Source: Nephromyces sp. MM_2019 (Eukaryota; Apicomplexa; Aconoidasida; Nephromycida). Taken from it: 64,000 nucleotides of DNA. Made by a program: the position numbers and the translations under genes. How positions within the stretch are numbered: the first letter of the stretch is position 1; each line of letters starts with the position of its first letter. The stretch covers positions 62,001-126,000 of the forward strand of contig JADHZB010000394.1 of the NCBI GenBank assembly GCA_015657535.1, given 5' to 3'. Positions 47,628 to 63,363 of this stretch are shown piece by piece. The notes under the pieces are model-generated. The model did not search any database and was not told the origin of the DNA. It was given only the letters and a program-made list of their open reading frames with translations.

Positions 47628-47747
47628 ATGAAGGTACTATGGGTAGTAGAAAATTATTCAACAAAAATAAGATTGAGGATGAGGCAAAAGTTACTTGACT
47701 GTATATATGTTGAGGTTGGTTATATGTTTATAGGTTATGCCAAATAG
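47628..47747 (+). CDS. Small ORF, 39 residues, ambiguous frame
   Basis: An ATG frame at 47628 runs to TAG at 47747 (MKVLWVVENYSTKIRLRMRQ...). A second ATG at 47639 in another frame (MGSRKLFNKNKIEDEAK) would share the same 3' end through a putative 25-nt intron. At most one is real. No family match. Confidence 0.2.
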   Translation: MKVLWVVENYSTKIRLRMRQKLLDCIYVEVGYMFIGYAK

Positions 47748-49298
47748 ATAAAGTTTATATTAAATAAAATATTTGCCCAGAGTATTGGATATTAAATCTT
47801 TTATATGTAATTCAGAAGATATTATATAAATTTATATGGGATTGGATTATATCTACTACATTCAAGTGTAGGTTTTTCAAGTAAGGATATTTTTGATCTT
47901 TTCATCCCCTCATGTTAATAAAAGATTAAATTAAGATAAAAAGGAATAATAAAATAGTTAAATAATCCTCAGCCTCTTGCTTGGCAAAACATATATTGTT
48001 AAAATTTTAAGCTTTCGTGCCTACAACAAGCAAAAAAAAAAAAGTAGTAGTGAGCATACCATTCTCAACAAACAAAAAATTGCATTCAAAACGGCAATTG
48101 GAATTTAATTATTAGTTTGCTACAGCATCAATAGAGTAATTAATACTAATAGAAGTTTAGCTCTAGTGTTTAATTAATTTTATTGAAGTTTTAAATTTTA
48201 AAAAGATACACAATTTTGATGTATGTTTGCTAGAGAGCTGGCTATTATAATATAATAGCAAAATTGTGCCTCATAGGTTGTAGTAAAACAAGGGCAAATT
48301 TTGTATGATACTTATAACTTGTAAATATACAAAAAATTTTACACATTTCATATAGCTAAAATTTTTATTTAGATAATAGATGTTTTGAAAAAATTTATTA
48401 AATTACTCAAATCTTTTAGTTTAATTGCAGTACTAAATTTTTATCGTACCCCAAACTAGTTATTGAAATACTTTAAACTTGTAAATAAATTTATAAACAT
48501 TATGTTTTGAGATTTCTTACCAAGTATGCAATTTATATGGATTAAAGGGTGTAATTAGTTAAGGGTTAATACAAGATTATAAAAATTCAATACTTGCACC
48601 ACCAATAAAATAAAAAATTCTCATTAATTTAAAAAACTACAAAACAAAATACATATAGAATAATATTTAGCACTGAGTTTTAATAAATTGCCCAAAAGGA
48701 AAGCATAAGTGATAAAAAATAATATATCTAGACACTCCTTATCTACATACTGAACAAAATACATTATAAGATACATTTTCAAGTAAAGTGATGACTTTAA
48801 AAGCTTATTCTCTTTTTCGAAAGCTTTAAGCCCACAGAATATTAATTTTTACAATATTTATAATCCTTAACTCTGCTTTTAACAATTCTTAAAAGTTCGT
48901 AATAGGATACATTTAGGTTTAAGCTGCCTTTTATTTTAGACATCTTAAAAGGGAAGTAAAAATCTAAATTAGGCACAAAGAATAATTGAGTTCAAGTGGA
49001 TCCAATGTTTTAAACATAAGCTTCACATTTAGTATATCGAAAATATCAGGTGTATTATTGTTAGCTTAAATTAAGAGTTTTAAGTTTAAATCAGCTAGTT
49101 ATAGATAAAGCATTTAAAAGTCACCACACTTTTTTTTAAATTAGCTAAGCTATAGTTAGTTATTGTTAAACAAGTTTACAGAGCAATAGCAGAAGGTGTG
49201 ACCTAGGAAATTTAAGTCTTTCTCACATTCTCAGCCGTAAGGTTTACTAACTAAAAAAATCTTCACTCTGATTAAATTTTCTACTTGTTTTTAAGAGC
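47748..49298. other. Intergenic, no gene seen
   Basis: Long, extremely AT-rich stretch with only homopolymer runs (for example A-rich near 48030). Nothing could be supported. Confidence 0.4.
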
Positions 49299-49610
49299 AT
49301 GTACTATGCCTTATTGGAATTTCCTTGTTGATCATCAAGTGTTTATTTCCTTAAAGAATTTAGATACTCATATTATATATCATTTAGAGATACCTACTTT
49401 GTGGAAATGAGAAGAAAAAATAGGTGAGCTTATTTGTCTCTCTGGTTTTAAAAAAATTTCCGAAGAATTTGATAACTTATTAAGTATTGGGTGAATTGTT
49501 TCTTGTGACTCAAAAGCATCTTTAAAACCTTGCCTAAGTATAACAAGATAGATCAACAAGGTTTGTTTAACTTTGAACTATTAAGAAAATTCAATCAACT
49601 AAAATTTTAG
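49299..49610 (+). CDS. Candidate three-exon small protein, 62 residues
   Basis: Unrecognised. Exon 1 (49299-49326) codes MYYALLEFP. A 97-nt intron leads to exon 2 (49424-49490), coding ELICLSGFKKISEEFDNLLS. A putative 26-nt intron (GTGAATTG to CAAAAG) joins in phase 2 to exon 3 (49517-49610), coding IFKTLPKYNKIDQQGLFNFE and FNQLKF before TAG. Reading without the introns gives in-frame TGA codons, all removed by the splicing. It ends 3 bp before the stop of the minus-strand membrane gene. Confidence 0.38.
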
Positions 49611-49613
49611 GCT

Positions 49614-51418
49614 TCACCTCGAAACACTTCTCTCAAGGCTGACAAATGACCTTGATATATAGCGACCATTTATTCCCATATTAGGAAATACCGGCAAGAA
49701 ACCTATTATAAGCCCACTGAGAACACCAACAGTGAACCCACCTGTATATAAACCATTTCAGCAGCAGGTTTTAATATTATTAAGCATTTAAAAAAATATT
49801 TTGCACCTATTATACTAATTTTCTCCAAACTAATAATCGCTCCCAATGTAGCTCCAAAAACTGCTCCCCCACAACCACCCAATATAGCTCCTCTTATTCC
49901 GAGTAGTATAAAGGAGCACAATATAGCACTCGTGGAAGAAGAAAGTATTAAAGGAACTAAGTAGCAATTGCTCACTAATACACCAACAGTTGAGCCAACA
50001 ACCAGTCCTAAATAATTATAAATAATTCTAGAGATTCTGAAAGATATTTGAATATATAAACTTACCAAAAATCCATAACCCAACCAAAAGATAACCACCT
50101 TCATTCCAGAATTTTTTATTTCTCAATCCCTGTGTCAATAAAAGAGAGTTGTAATATCTATAGATTTTTAGAAATTTTTAAACTTATTCTCACGTTAGAA
50201 TACTGTTTTGTGACTAAGTAAAAAAGAACAAAAAATGCTCCCAAAGTGAGGATAAATGAAAATATTCCTAATCCCAGAGCTGGAATACAATTGCATTCGT
50301 CCCAACATAATTGAGATTTCTAATTAAATAATAACAAAGGAGACCTTAATTTAATTTAGGGTTAACGCATTAACTCCTTCAGCTCAAACCTGTTCTGATA
50401 TTTCAGTTAAAATAACTTTATTTAATGTTTTTGATTTTCTTCTCTGATTCATTGAATTTTTCTTAACGTTTTCATGAACTAGTAGTTTGTTGTCCATTTT
50501 ACTTATTAATAATTGAGCTCTATTATCAGATTTCATTTGGTTTGATGCTTTATTATGGTTTGAGCTTGATATATAATCTTTATGAAATTGAAAATTTTTA
50601 CTCAATTCCTAGAATATAAGAAGTTTGAATTACAAAATTAAAACTATATGCAAACCTTGATTAGGCTGAAGATCTTTCTAATCGCAACTGGTAATAATTG
50701 ATTAAAATCTTACTTTATTCTCCAGCTGTGCTCCATCTAACTCAGTTTTGTAATTCAAAGGTTGTTCAGTAAAGTATTCAACCAACTGTATAGGAAAAAT
50801 AGCTGTGCTACTGCTTTCGGAACTAATATGTTCTTGGTCCATGTCAGAAAGCATTGTGTAGAAATTAGATTCTGATTGCACCTTTTCAAAACTTCTATCT
50901 GAAAGGAGATTTGGCAAATATGTAAATCCACTTTCTTCTATCAAATTTAGCTCATTTTCCAAGATAAACCCTAAACCACAATAGCAAACAGTTTTAAATT
51001 ATGACCTTTATAAACTTTTTTTTTTATTTAGAGTTTTTAAAAAATGCCAAACTTTCTAATTTACTTGTTTGATTTAGGACCCAATCATTTTTATTGAGTC
51101 TTGAATATAAAAGTCGTTCCAAATCATTAGTTGACTGAAACAAAACCAATAAACTATCATAATTTAGTACAAAGTTCTTTTCAATGTAAATGATTTTTTA
51201 CTTGAAATAATTTGATGCTCAATTTGAAGTTAAATTTAAGAAGTCAAAGTTGAACTTGCTATTCTCATGAAAGCATATTTTTAATTTTATTAGATTAACA
51301 TATTCAATTTTACCTTTTGTGGAGTTTGGCATTGTTCAATATTAGCTATTATAGATTTACTCCAGTATCCTATTGCTAAGTAAGTAATAGCTATGCTGAA
51401 GTTCGTGTGGCACTTCAT
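49614..51418 (-). CDS. Secretory-pathway membrane protein with glycine-rich helices, unrecognised
   Basis: Eight exons in phase, about 390 residues. Exon 1 (51418-about 51313) has a hydrophobic N terminus that may be a signal peptide or anchor (SIAITYLAIGYWSKSIIANI). Exons 2-4 code a polar, acidic then basic region (DMDQEHISSESSSTAIFPIQ; MNQRRKSKTLNKVILTEISE). Exon 5 begins with a Cys cluster (LCWDECNCIP) followed at once by a long membrane helix (FSFILTLGAFFVLFYLVTKQ). Exons 6-8 code glycine-zipper-like helices: GLVVGSTVGVLVSNCYLVPL, GAILGGCGGAVFGATLGAII and GGFTVGVLSGLIIGFLPVF. The C terminus is basic. Glycine zippers pack tightly in membranes and occur in pores and channels, but no family was recognised, so function is open. 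The last codon lies 3 bp from the convergent gene. Confidence 0.55.
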
Positions 51419-52066
51419 CTTATTGAGATTTACATTGATACATTTTTTTATGCCTTTTGAATATTTTGCATTGGCTAAAGCAAAGGAATAGAATTAAGCC
51501 AAAAGTCCACTTAAGTTGAAGCTTAACCCATTTATTGGTTCGAGAAGTGTTTAGCTAAGAAAAGTCAAGAATTTTCATTTAACCTTTACAATAAATAATA
51601 TTTGGCTATAAAATTCATAATATTTGTAGCCCTTTTTTGTGGTTTCATAAAATGAAGCAAATCCAAAATAAAATTTTAAAACAAGCTCTAGCTAGAAATT
51701 GAGTTGAGAATATATTACTTAAAAATTGAGAATTTCTGAATACAAATGCCAATAACTAGGTTATAGTTGGGTAATTTGCTTTAGTTTATATGTTTAGGTT
51801 TTCTCAACATGTCAAAATATTAATACAGATTTTAAGATTCCTAGTATTTTCCTTAAAAAAAATTGGTTGGTTTTAAGATATGCTTTCTTAATTGTAATTT
51901 TTGTGGAAATTAATAAACCGATTTTAACTATAAATAATTGGCTTAAAAATTATTAGATCACAAGATACTCAAATTTAGTGACCTATGAGCTAGTTGATTG
52001 TGAGGTATTTAAAAAATTAAAAATTTCTATTAAAAGTTGGTAAACAAACCAAAACATAGAAATGTT
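51419..52066. other. Intergenic, no gene seen
   Basis: AT-rich spacer between two genes on the same strand. Probably the promoter of the membrane-protein gene. No motif recognised. Confidence 0.35.
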
Positions 52067-55000
52067 CATTCAATGTAGTGTGAAGGTTTGAAAACAAAGT
52101 AAAATTTCGATAGATTTTCCCAAAATATAAGTGTGGGTAGGCAATTATCACGTAATTTATGCTGTGTTAAGTTTATACGATTTACTTTCGAGAGACCAGG
52201 ACCTAACAATCTGGAAAAATAAATTGGGATTCAAAATTGTCACCTGGGAACATTTTTAATTAAAATTTTACCCGATTTTAACAAGGTTGCTAGGAAATAA
52301 GCAGTGTTTATCATGATCAAATTGTTCTTGTAGAAAGTTAATCGCACTTGAGAATAAGGGACACATGTATAATTCTAAGCTATGTAAAGAGTTATTACTA
52401 ATTAAAATACTGATTGAACTTCCAGGATCTGAATTGCCTTCATCTGATATAGAAATAATATAATTTTCAAGTAAATGATTTTTCTCAAAACTTTTATATA
52501 CTAAGTAGCACCTATCGTTCGAACTTCAAGGATTTCGTTTTCTATATTCAAAGAGAAATCTATTTGAGACCAATTACGGTTTAGAGATTGACTAAAATAC
52601 CTGAAATCATGATTATAAAGTTGAAACAAAAAGTATTTCATGAAATTCAAGTGAGCTGTTAAAATAACCACTTTATCCCAAGTGAAATGGTTTGGAGAGA
52701 GCTCTGAGATTCAATTGTATTATTAAGGCTTATATTGTATTCTTTAAAGGGCTTATTTTGTGAAGATAAAAGTTCTTTTAGTTTAAAGTGGCTAGGGATG
52801 GAATTTTTTGAATCGCTTTCACTAGCACCAATGGAATGGGTAGATTTACCAAATGCCATGCCGATGGCCTCATCTACATCGAGTTTAAGGGGGAAATGAG
52901 GCTGAAAGAAAATTAAAAAAAGTAGTGATGAATAAAAAGTATATTTACTGTGTTTATTAGCTTTTGGTTTCCAATTATTAGGTTACGATGAGGATGATAT
53001 AAAGTTATAAAAAGATATTGCTAGGTGGAATTTATAAACCTTACGGGTTGTATAAGTGAGTGATCCCGAATAAATGCTTTTTCTATCACAATGTCTTGAA
53101 AATCTGAGATGATATAAAAGATATTGAAGATATATAAACTCTTGAAATTAGTTAATTGAAATATTTACCTGTGTTGTTTTTAAGCTCTAGAAAAGCTATA
53201 TGATCGTGCCAGCTACAATCTATAGTAAAAGGATTTATGATTTCCACAGGCCAATCAAAAGAGGCAAGGTCCTGGTGATCAAACATCTGAGCGGAAGCCG
53301 TAAGTTCTTCAAGCCTCTTCAAAACAAATTCAATAGATTTTTATAAAGCAAAATACGAATTGTTTAATAAGAAATTTGAAAGAAAAAAGAATATTAAGAT
53401 ATAAATTCAAATATTAATGCTGCGATCTTATAATCTTTAGATTGATTCTCAGGTAAAATTTTCTTAAGAAGTGTAATAGATTATTTTAGTAACTAGGTAA
53501 GCAATAAAGAATTAATTCTAAATGGTTAAAAATAATAGGTTTCAAAATTAGTACATTTTGCCTGTCATAAGTTGCAAGGTTGGTCTCTACAAAGTTTATA
53601 ATTGAGTTGTTGCGATCGATCATTATGCCAATATCATTTTTAATGAACTTTCGTGGTAACAAATTGGAAGCTATGCTTCCACTGGGTTGATTGCCACTTT
53701 GTAAATGTAATTCGTTCATTTGTTGATTGACTTCTATGACTGGTAAATCTGTATTATAATGGTGTTGAAGCGATGATTTATAAATCGTAGATGCAAAAGA
53801 GAATGTTGGAGCATCCAATTTGTTTCGCAGAAACTTTAAGCGCGGGATATTTTGAGCTGTAAAATGGCAAAAATAAGTAGAAAAATTGTTTGGTAAATTA
53901 TAGGTAAAGCTCAAATTTAATTAGTTTAATAAAAATACTTTTTAATAATTTATAAATTCGAGAATTAAACTTGAAATGTGCTAAGAATAACAAAAAGAAA
54001 TCACCAGAGAGTTTCATGATCGATTGTATTCCATTATAAAAGGAAACGTGTAAGAAGCTAGCGCTGTTGAAAATTATGAGAAAATTTGATATTTAATAAA
54101 AACCTCGTCTGATGCAATAAGGAAGTTTGAATAAAATACCTTTTAGTCTGTGGACTATTGAGTTCTGTTAAAAGATATAGAAGTTGTATTTCTTAGGTTA
54201 ATAGGAAATGGATAAACGAAAATTTTCCCTTATAAGATACAAGATTAATGTGATTTTACAACAAAATCCCAACAGCCTTAAATTAAATAAAGTAAGTCAT
54301 ACCTAAGGGTAGCCGGAATATAAACAGTATGCAATCCGATGTGTCATTCTCTGGGGTAGGTGACATTGTACTTCCTTTTTTAAATATATATCTGGCAGAT
54401 TGCAATTTTGCGTTGGTTTTGACGAATTCTGGTAGTGCTTTCAACGACTATCCAAGATCAGGTTCATTAGAATAGGTAGAACAAGCTTTTCATTATAGAT
54501 TATAATTATCTTTATGAAATAAAAGGGACGGTTACCTTGGGCTTCGCTCTAGAAATATCTTTGTTTATAGATGCGTAAACTTTGCTATTAGAATAGCATT
54601 CAAACCAATGAGTTCTGATTTCATCATTATCTGATGGTGGGAAAAGTGCTAAGCCAAAAGAGAGCTGTTCACCTATAGTTGTAAAAGCAGCATAGGGAAA
54701 ATATCTAGTAAGATCTCGAGTGAAATCAAGTGTTTTGAAAGAGACTTAATTCTCACACTGATGGGACCTCAAATAAAGTTTGTTTCTAAATGAAGTTGCT
54801 ATAAGAACTTTTTAGTAAAATATTAATTCAGTATCTCAAAATCTACTTAAGTTTAATCTTTAAAATGTTGAAATTCATACAACTTGATTCCAAAAAATTA
54901 TATTTTATTATTTTTTAAACCAAATTGATGGAAAGGAATAACCTTGAAGTAGTAATTTCCTGTACTGGGAATCTTCTCCAGGATGCCATTTCTTGGATTT

Positions 55001-55141
55001 GAGTTCTATTGTACAATATTCTTTTAAGCAATCCAAGCTCAGTTCCATGTGAGAAGTTGGAGGAATAATGAGTCGCTTCTTATTAAGGTATAAAGAAAAT
55101 GAATTTGGCAGGGTCCATGATGGTTCTATAATTTCTGACAT
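52067..55141 (-). CDS. Large unrecognised protein, ten exons, beta-rich
   Basis: Ten exons in phase: 55141-about 54935, 54749-54542, 54448-54301, about 53858-53553, 53319-53170, about 53104-53046, about 52900-52671, 52601-52513, about 52446-52275 and 52212-52067; about 560 residues. No transmembrane segment. Typical stretches are IEPSWTLPNSFSLYLNKKRL, FPYAAFTTIGEQLSFGLAL, FDWPVEIINPFTIDCSWHDH with IAFLELKNNT, SSISILISNNSLHSLELYMC, and the end NCLPTLIFWENLSKFYFVF. The alternation of beta strands, with hints of paired Ig-like modules and an ELKNNT-type turn, is reminiscent of TRAPP-II/TRAPPC13-like trafficking subunits. This is a structural impression only, not an alignment. The ATG at 55141 is the first in frame. 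Confidence 0.5.
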
Positions 55142-55529
55142 ACTGCAATGAGAGGTTTAGTTGTTATATTGAGCGTAGGTTATTAAATATAGCTATCTGA
55201 GTATAAACAAGTTGCTTAGACGCACATCAAAAAAGATTGAGCTTTATAGCTTTATTTGAATATATCTCAAAAAATTCCCTGAGATTCTAATATAATTTGA
55301 TGATTAGCATAAGTACGCCATTTTTGAAGTGAATGCAAAATGAACTAGTGTTTTCGCTTCAGATAATCATTTGTATAATTTATTGAAGTGCTGTTTTGAA
55401 TAAATCCAATCTGGAATGAAAATTTAGGTATTATCATTTTAGTACTTTGTTCACGAGTTACATTAAGTCTGTCAAACACGTTTTGTGTATTTGATTGTTG
55501 TTCCCATCAAATCATGAGTAAAATAAAGT
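55142..55529. other. Intergenic flank
   Basis: AT-rich 5' flank of the gene starting at 55141. No motif recognised. Confidence 0.35.
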
Positions 55530-55603
55530 AGAGCACTACATACTGCTACATATATCATAGATTTAAGGTTAAAAATCAATTTTTATTTTGCTCGTAGTGC
55601 TCT
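55530..55603. repeat. Inverted repeat 1: 10-bp perfect arms, 54-nt spacer
   Basis: AGAGCACTAC (55530-55539) and GTAGTGCTCT (55594-55603) are perfectly complementary and more G+C-rich than the surroundings. Could be an RNA hairpin or a pair of inverted protein-binding sites. See the second inverted repeat 140 bp away. Confidence 0.65.
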
Positions 55604-55745
55604 TTCATATTATAGCTGTAGAATAAAATTATCTTCATCTAGTTAACAAAAAAGTTACTTAGCTTGATGTTTTAATCAATAAATTCGAATTCGATATACT
55701 TATAGGGTTGTTCAAAGTCCAGTTATATAAATACACCATTGGATA

Positions 55746-55829
55746 AAACCCACTCTATTTCAGAGATTTGGTTAGGGAACTTCACAGTGATAGTATAGGA
55801 ATTTAATAGTAACAGTAGAGAGTGGGTTT
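55746..55829. repeat. Inverted repeat 2: 11-bp perfect arms, 62-nt spacer
   Basis: AAACCCACTCT (55746-55756) and AGAGTGGGTTT (55819-55829) are perfectly complementary. A T run (CAGTTTTTTCC, about 55850-55860) follows on +, as at a Pol III terminator, so a small structured RNA of about 110 nt on + is possible. No known RNA family was matched. Confidence 0.65.
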
Positions 55830-56326
55830 GAATTTAATTAAGTTGAAACAGTTTTTTCCTTTGTTAAAAAGAATAGAATAGCACAAACGGCAATGAGTTG
55901 ATAAATATAAAATATTTTAAGGTCTTCTAGTATTTTTCTTAATAAAATGTTTTCTATGTTTACTTAAATTAGACTGCTAAAACAATTTCTTTGTTGTAAA
56001 TTTTTGTAATCTATGTAAAATTTTATTCATTAGTAACTGCTACTGCTTACTTCTTAGTACTGCACAATCTTGAATAGAATTTTGATCAAAAATGATGCAA
56101 AACCGTGGTTAAGTTATCAATGCATTTTGTAGCATTAATTAGCGAGTAATTTTAGTACTATTATCAAATCAAGGTAATTGCTTTATATATAAAACCCAGT
56201 ATAGGTTTCTAATTTAATTACATATAAGTGTTTATTCAATCTTAGAATATTTAGATTATCAAACTGTTCACAGCTTCATAAGCAGAATAATAGCATTAGT
56301 GATTTTGTAATTAATAGCTGTCAATA

Positions 56327-56576
56327 TGGGTGTAACATGCTCTAAGTGTTGAGGTTACTTTTGCTCTAAGCTGGAATCTGATGACAAAAACCGTATTGTT
56401 TCATTGACACGACTGATATTAAAAATATAACCTCTTGCAGTGTGTGGATTATGTATAGATATACTTAAACATATATTAAATGATCTTTAAAATGAATATA
56501 ACTGATTTTATAGCTTGATGTTAGCCTAAAAATTTCAGAAACTTTCGTTTTTATGTTTTTCCTTAGCGTATATTAG
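56327..56576 (+). CDS. Candidate small acylated protein with an in-frame TGA
   Basis: The ATG at 56327 reads MGVTCSKC, then TGA (56351-56353), then GYFCSKLESDDKNRI to a donor at 56399. Exon 2 (56441-56452, after CTCTTGCAG) codes CVDY, and exon 3 (56514-56576, after TTTTATAG) codes LDVSLKISETFVFMFFLSVY before TAG; joins are phase 0. MGxxCxxC is a typical N-myristoylation plus palmitoylation start, as in apicomplexan IMC sub-compartment proteins. The TGA is avoided if a 24-nt intron after ATGG (GTGTAA to TTGAG) is spliced, giving MGYFCSK. Recoding or pseudogene status are alternatives. It is convergent with RPT1. Confidence 0.33.
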
Positions 56577-57173
56577 AAATAAATTTGGTGTCATTTATAC
56601 ATAATTTTGAAAGTGGCAATAATTCGAAATGAAGATTTACGAAATTATAAGTTTTCACCATTTGACTAAATGTCTTGAGTTATATCTTGGAATTCTTATT
56701 AATCTTACAATAAATTCTTCAATATGTTTCAATACAAACATCGAAGGTGGCGTAATTTCTTGTATTAGTGAAAATGATAAAGTCAAGTCAATAAATTGAT
56801 TATTTTTTATTATCATTGCAAATCTTAAATAGTATTATTGTGTAGCGTCAATTAATGAGATATGTAAATGCATAGGAAATATTGACCACTCTATTTATCA
56901 TTCTGAGATCGTCAGTCAAATTCTGGCATATATATAATCGATACAAGTTTTAACATCTATTATCCTACAAAGTAGTCATAGGTAAATTGTTTGAAAATAA
57001 TAAAGTAATGTGGAAAATGATGTAGTTAAGTTGTAGCAGAAAACATCATTAGTAAATCTAATGATGGGCTCTCTCTACAAAATTGTGACTTTGAGAATAT
57101 TTATTTTATTCTACAAAGCACAAAATAAATAATAGATTTTGGTTAGAATAACCAAAGTTAATTATAATTGAAT
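56577..57173. other. Convergent spacer before the RPT1 3' end
   Basis: AT-rich; RPT1 3' UTR expected on minus. Nothing else was seen. Confidence 0.35.
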
Positions 57174-61535
<4,362 letters not shown>

Positions 61536-62967
61536 TTTCTCCAAAAATAGGTGGAGGATGCAGTAAGGGTTAAAATATTGAGTACTCTATAACTTCAGTG
61601 TAACCTTATGCTACCCTTTGATTAGTAATCGAAAATAAATTTGAGGTTTTATAAGTAAATATTGTGTGATACGTTCCCTGCTAATTGAATTTTAAAAAAA
61701 TGAACAGAAAGTTTTTAACCTATACAACCTCGAAACGTAATAAAATAAAGATGGGGTGTAATTGCCTATTGTTTTGAAAATTGATTATTGCGAATAGTTT
61801 TTACTTTTTTATATATATTTTAAAATAGTTTTATTACAAAGCATATAATATCTCTTTAGAGTTAGTTAATATTTGTGTTTAAACCGAGTGGACAAATTAT
61901 AAATAGCAATTATGTAAAAAATTGGCTGCAATGCTTAGACCTATGTGAATACCAACGTGTGTGTATATCTCACACGTGTTACATACAATTGTATGACAGA
62001 CATAACACATTTTTAATTAGCTATGTTTGGAAAGTGCTGTCAATAATTCACAAGTACCACTATGAATGTGTACCTTGAAAGCTTGGTTAGGGTACAGAAT
62101 GCTAATCTGTAAGTATACTAGTGTACATATAATTGATATCGTTAACATATACGTGTAACCTACTCACGATACCTAGAGAAGGATAAACAATTCCGAAAAT
62201 AACTATAAAATGTATACACACACGTGTGCTACACATCGATATATATATAATTTAATATACTCAAATGTGTACTCTACACATGCATATATAAACATATAGA
62301 TCTACATACATAAATATATATTGTGTATACAAAACACACACATGTGTAACCTATGTACATATACACATGTGCGTAGCATTTATGCAAACATAGTAGAGAT
62401 ATCCAACAATACATTTAGTACGTATACACATATAAATATATACCTATTCGTAAGCAGTAACATTGTAACACTATTAAGTACTATTGAAAGTTTAATTAGA
62501 ATATATTTTTTATCTTTAATTTATTTAAACAATCTACAAAAGTTGAATTTAGTTAAAAATACTATAGCCTACAAGTAGTTTCACCATTTATCACATTCTT
62601 TTGTAAACGCCTGGATTACACTATCAACGATGACAAGATCAACTTTATGAAATCAAATCTTTATGTTTCCTAACAGCTATTTTTCATAATTGAGTATTAA
62701 TTTTTAAGTATAATGGCAACAAACTATTAGTTAAAGATAAATTACTCACAAACACTTTTGGATTTAAAATTTCTCGAAATAGTATGAAAAGCGTCATAGA
62801 TTATTATGAAATTTAAAGTTTCAAATCTACATCATAAAATGAAATGTATACAAATGTGATATTTGACTTTCTTTAGTTCTAAGAATTTTATTACATTTCA
62901 ATAATAGTAACTAATCTGATTTGGCATTAAAAAAGAGGCAAGTCAATTGATTTTCATTTCTCATTGA
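61536..62967. other. RPT1 upstream region with CA/TG-rich patch
   Basis: Promoter side of RPT1. At about 61950-62460 alternating CA/TG and TA sequence contains several CACRTGTG-type palindromes (near 61972, 62217, 62337 and 62362). A frame at 61875-62078 without an ATG (NYVKNWLQCLDLCEYQ) may be an exon of an unresolved + gene. No gene is called. Confidence 0.3.
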
Positions 62968-63363
62968 TCAAGCTAAATCCCCTAAAAAATCTTAACTACT
63001 CTAAGTACCTATGCAACTCGTGTTTTTAAAACTTTTTAGTAAAGAATATGAAGTGAATTCATTAAATGAGCTATGGAAAAGGGTTAGATCTTTCAGCTTC
63101 GATTGTTGTTTATTCTTAAGAAACTAGATCAAATTTATTATACTGTCATATTATTGTTATTGTAAAAAAAATTTGGTTTGTGAGTTAATTGAGAAAGATA
63201 TTTACCCATGACACTGTGATTAATTTTGAATAGTTTCGCTTAGAATTTAAGTTAGTAACCTCGATTTTCGTATGGATTGGATATTTTGTTATCAGCTCGT
63301 GACTTAAAAATAAAATTGAAAGGCCTGTGTTGTAAAAATTAGAAACATCAGGTGGGAGAGCAT
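62968..63363 (-). CDS. Candidate multi-exon small basic protein, about 78 residues
   Basis: Unrecognised. Exons on minus: a start MLSHLM at 63363, a putative 22-nt intron, PFNFIFKSRADNKISNPYEN (about 63327-63263, after ACAACACAG), AKLFKINHS (near 63245-63215), and a good terminal part beginning after TTTGATCTAG near 63129 (FLKNKQQSKLKDLTLFHSSF, FNEFTSYSLLKSFKNTSCI), finishing GDLA and TGA at 62968 through a short intron. All joins can be made in phase. Basic and free of membrane segments; a mitochondrial or ribosomal accessory protein would fit the composition, which is guesswork. Confidence 0.36.

Noticed and set aside
62321..62578. 85-residue + strand frame rich in Thr, Tyr and His
   Set aside because: Derived from CA/TA low-complexity sequence, without an ATG.
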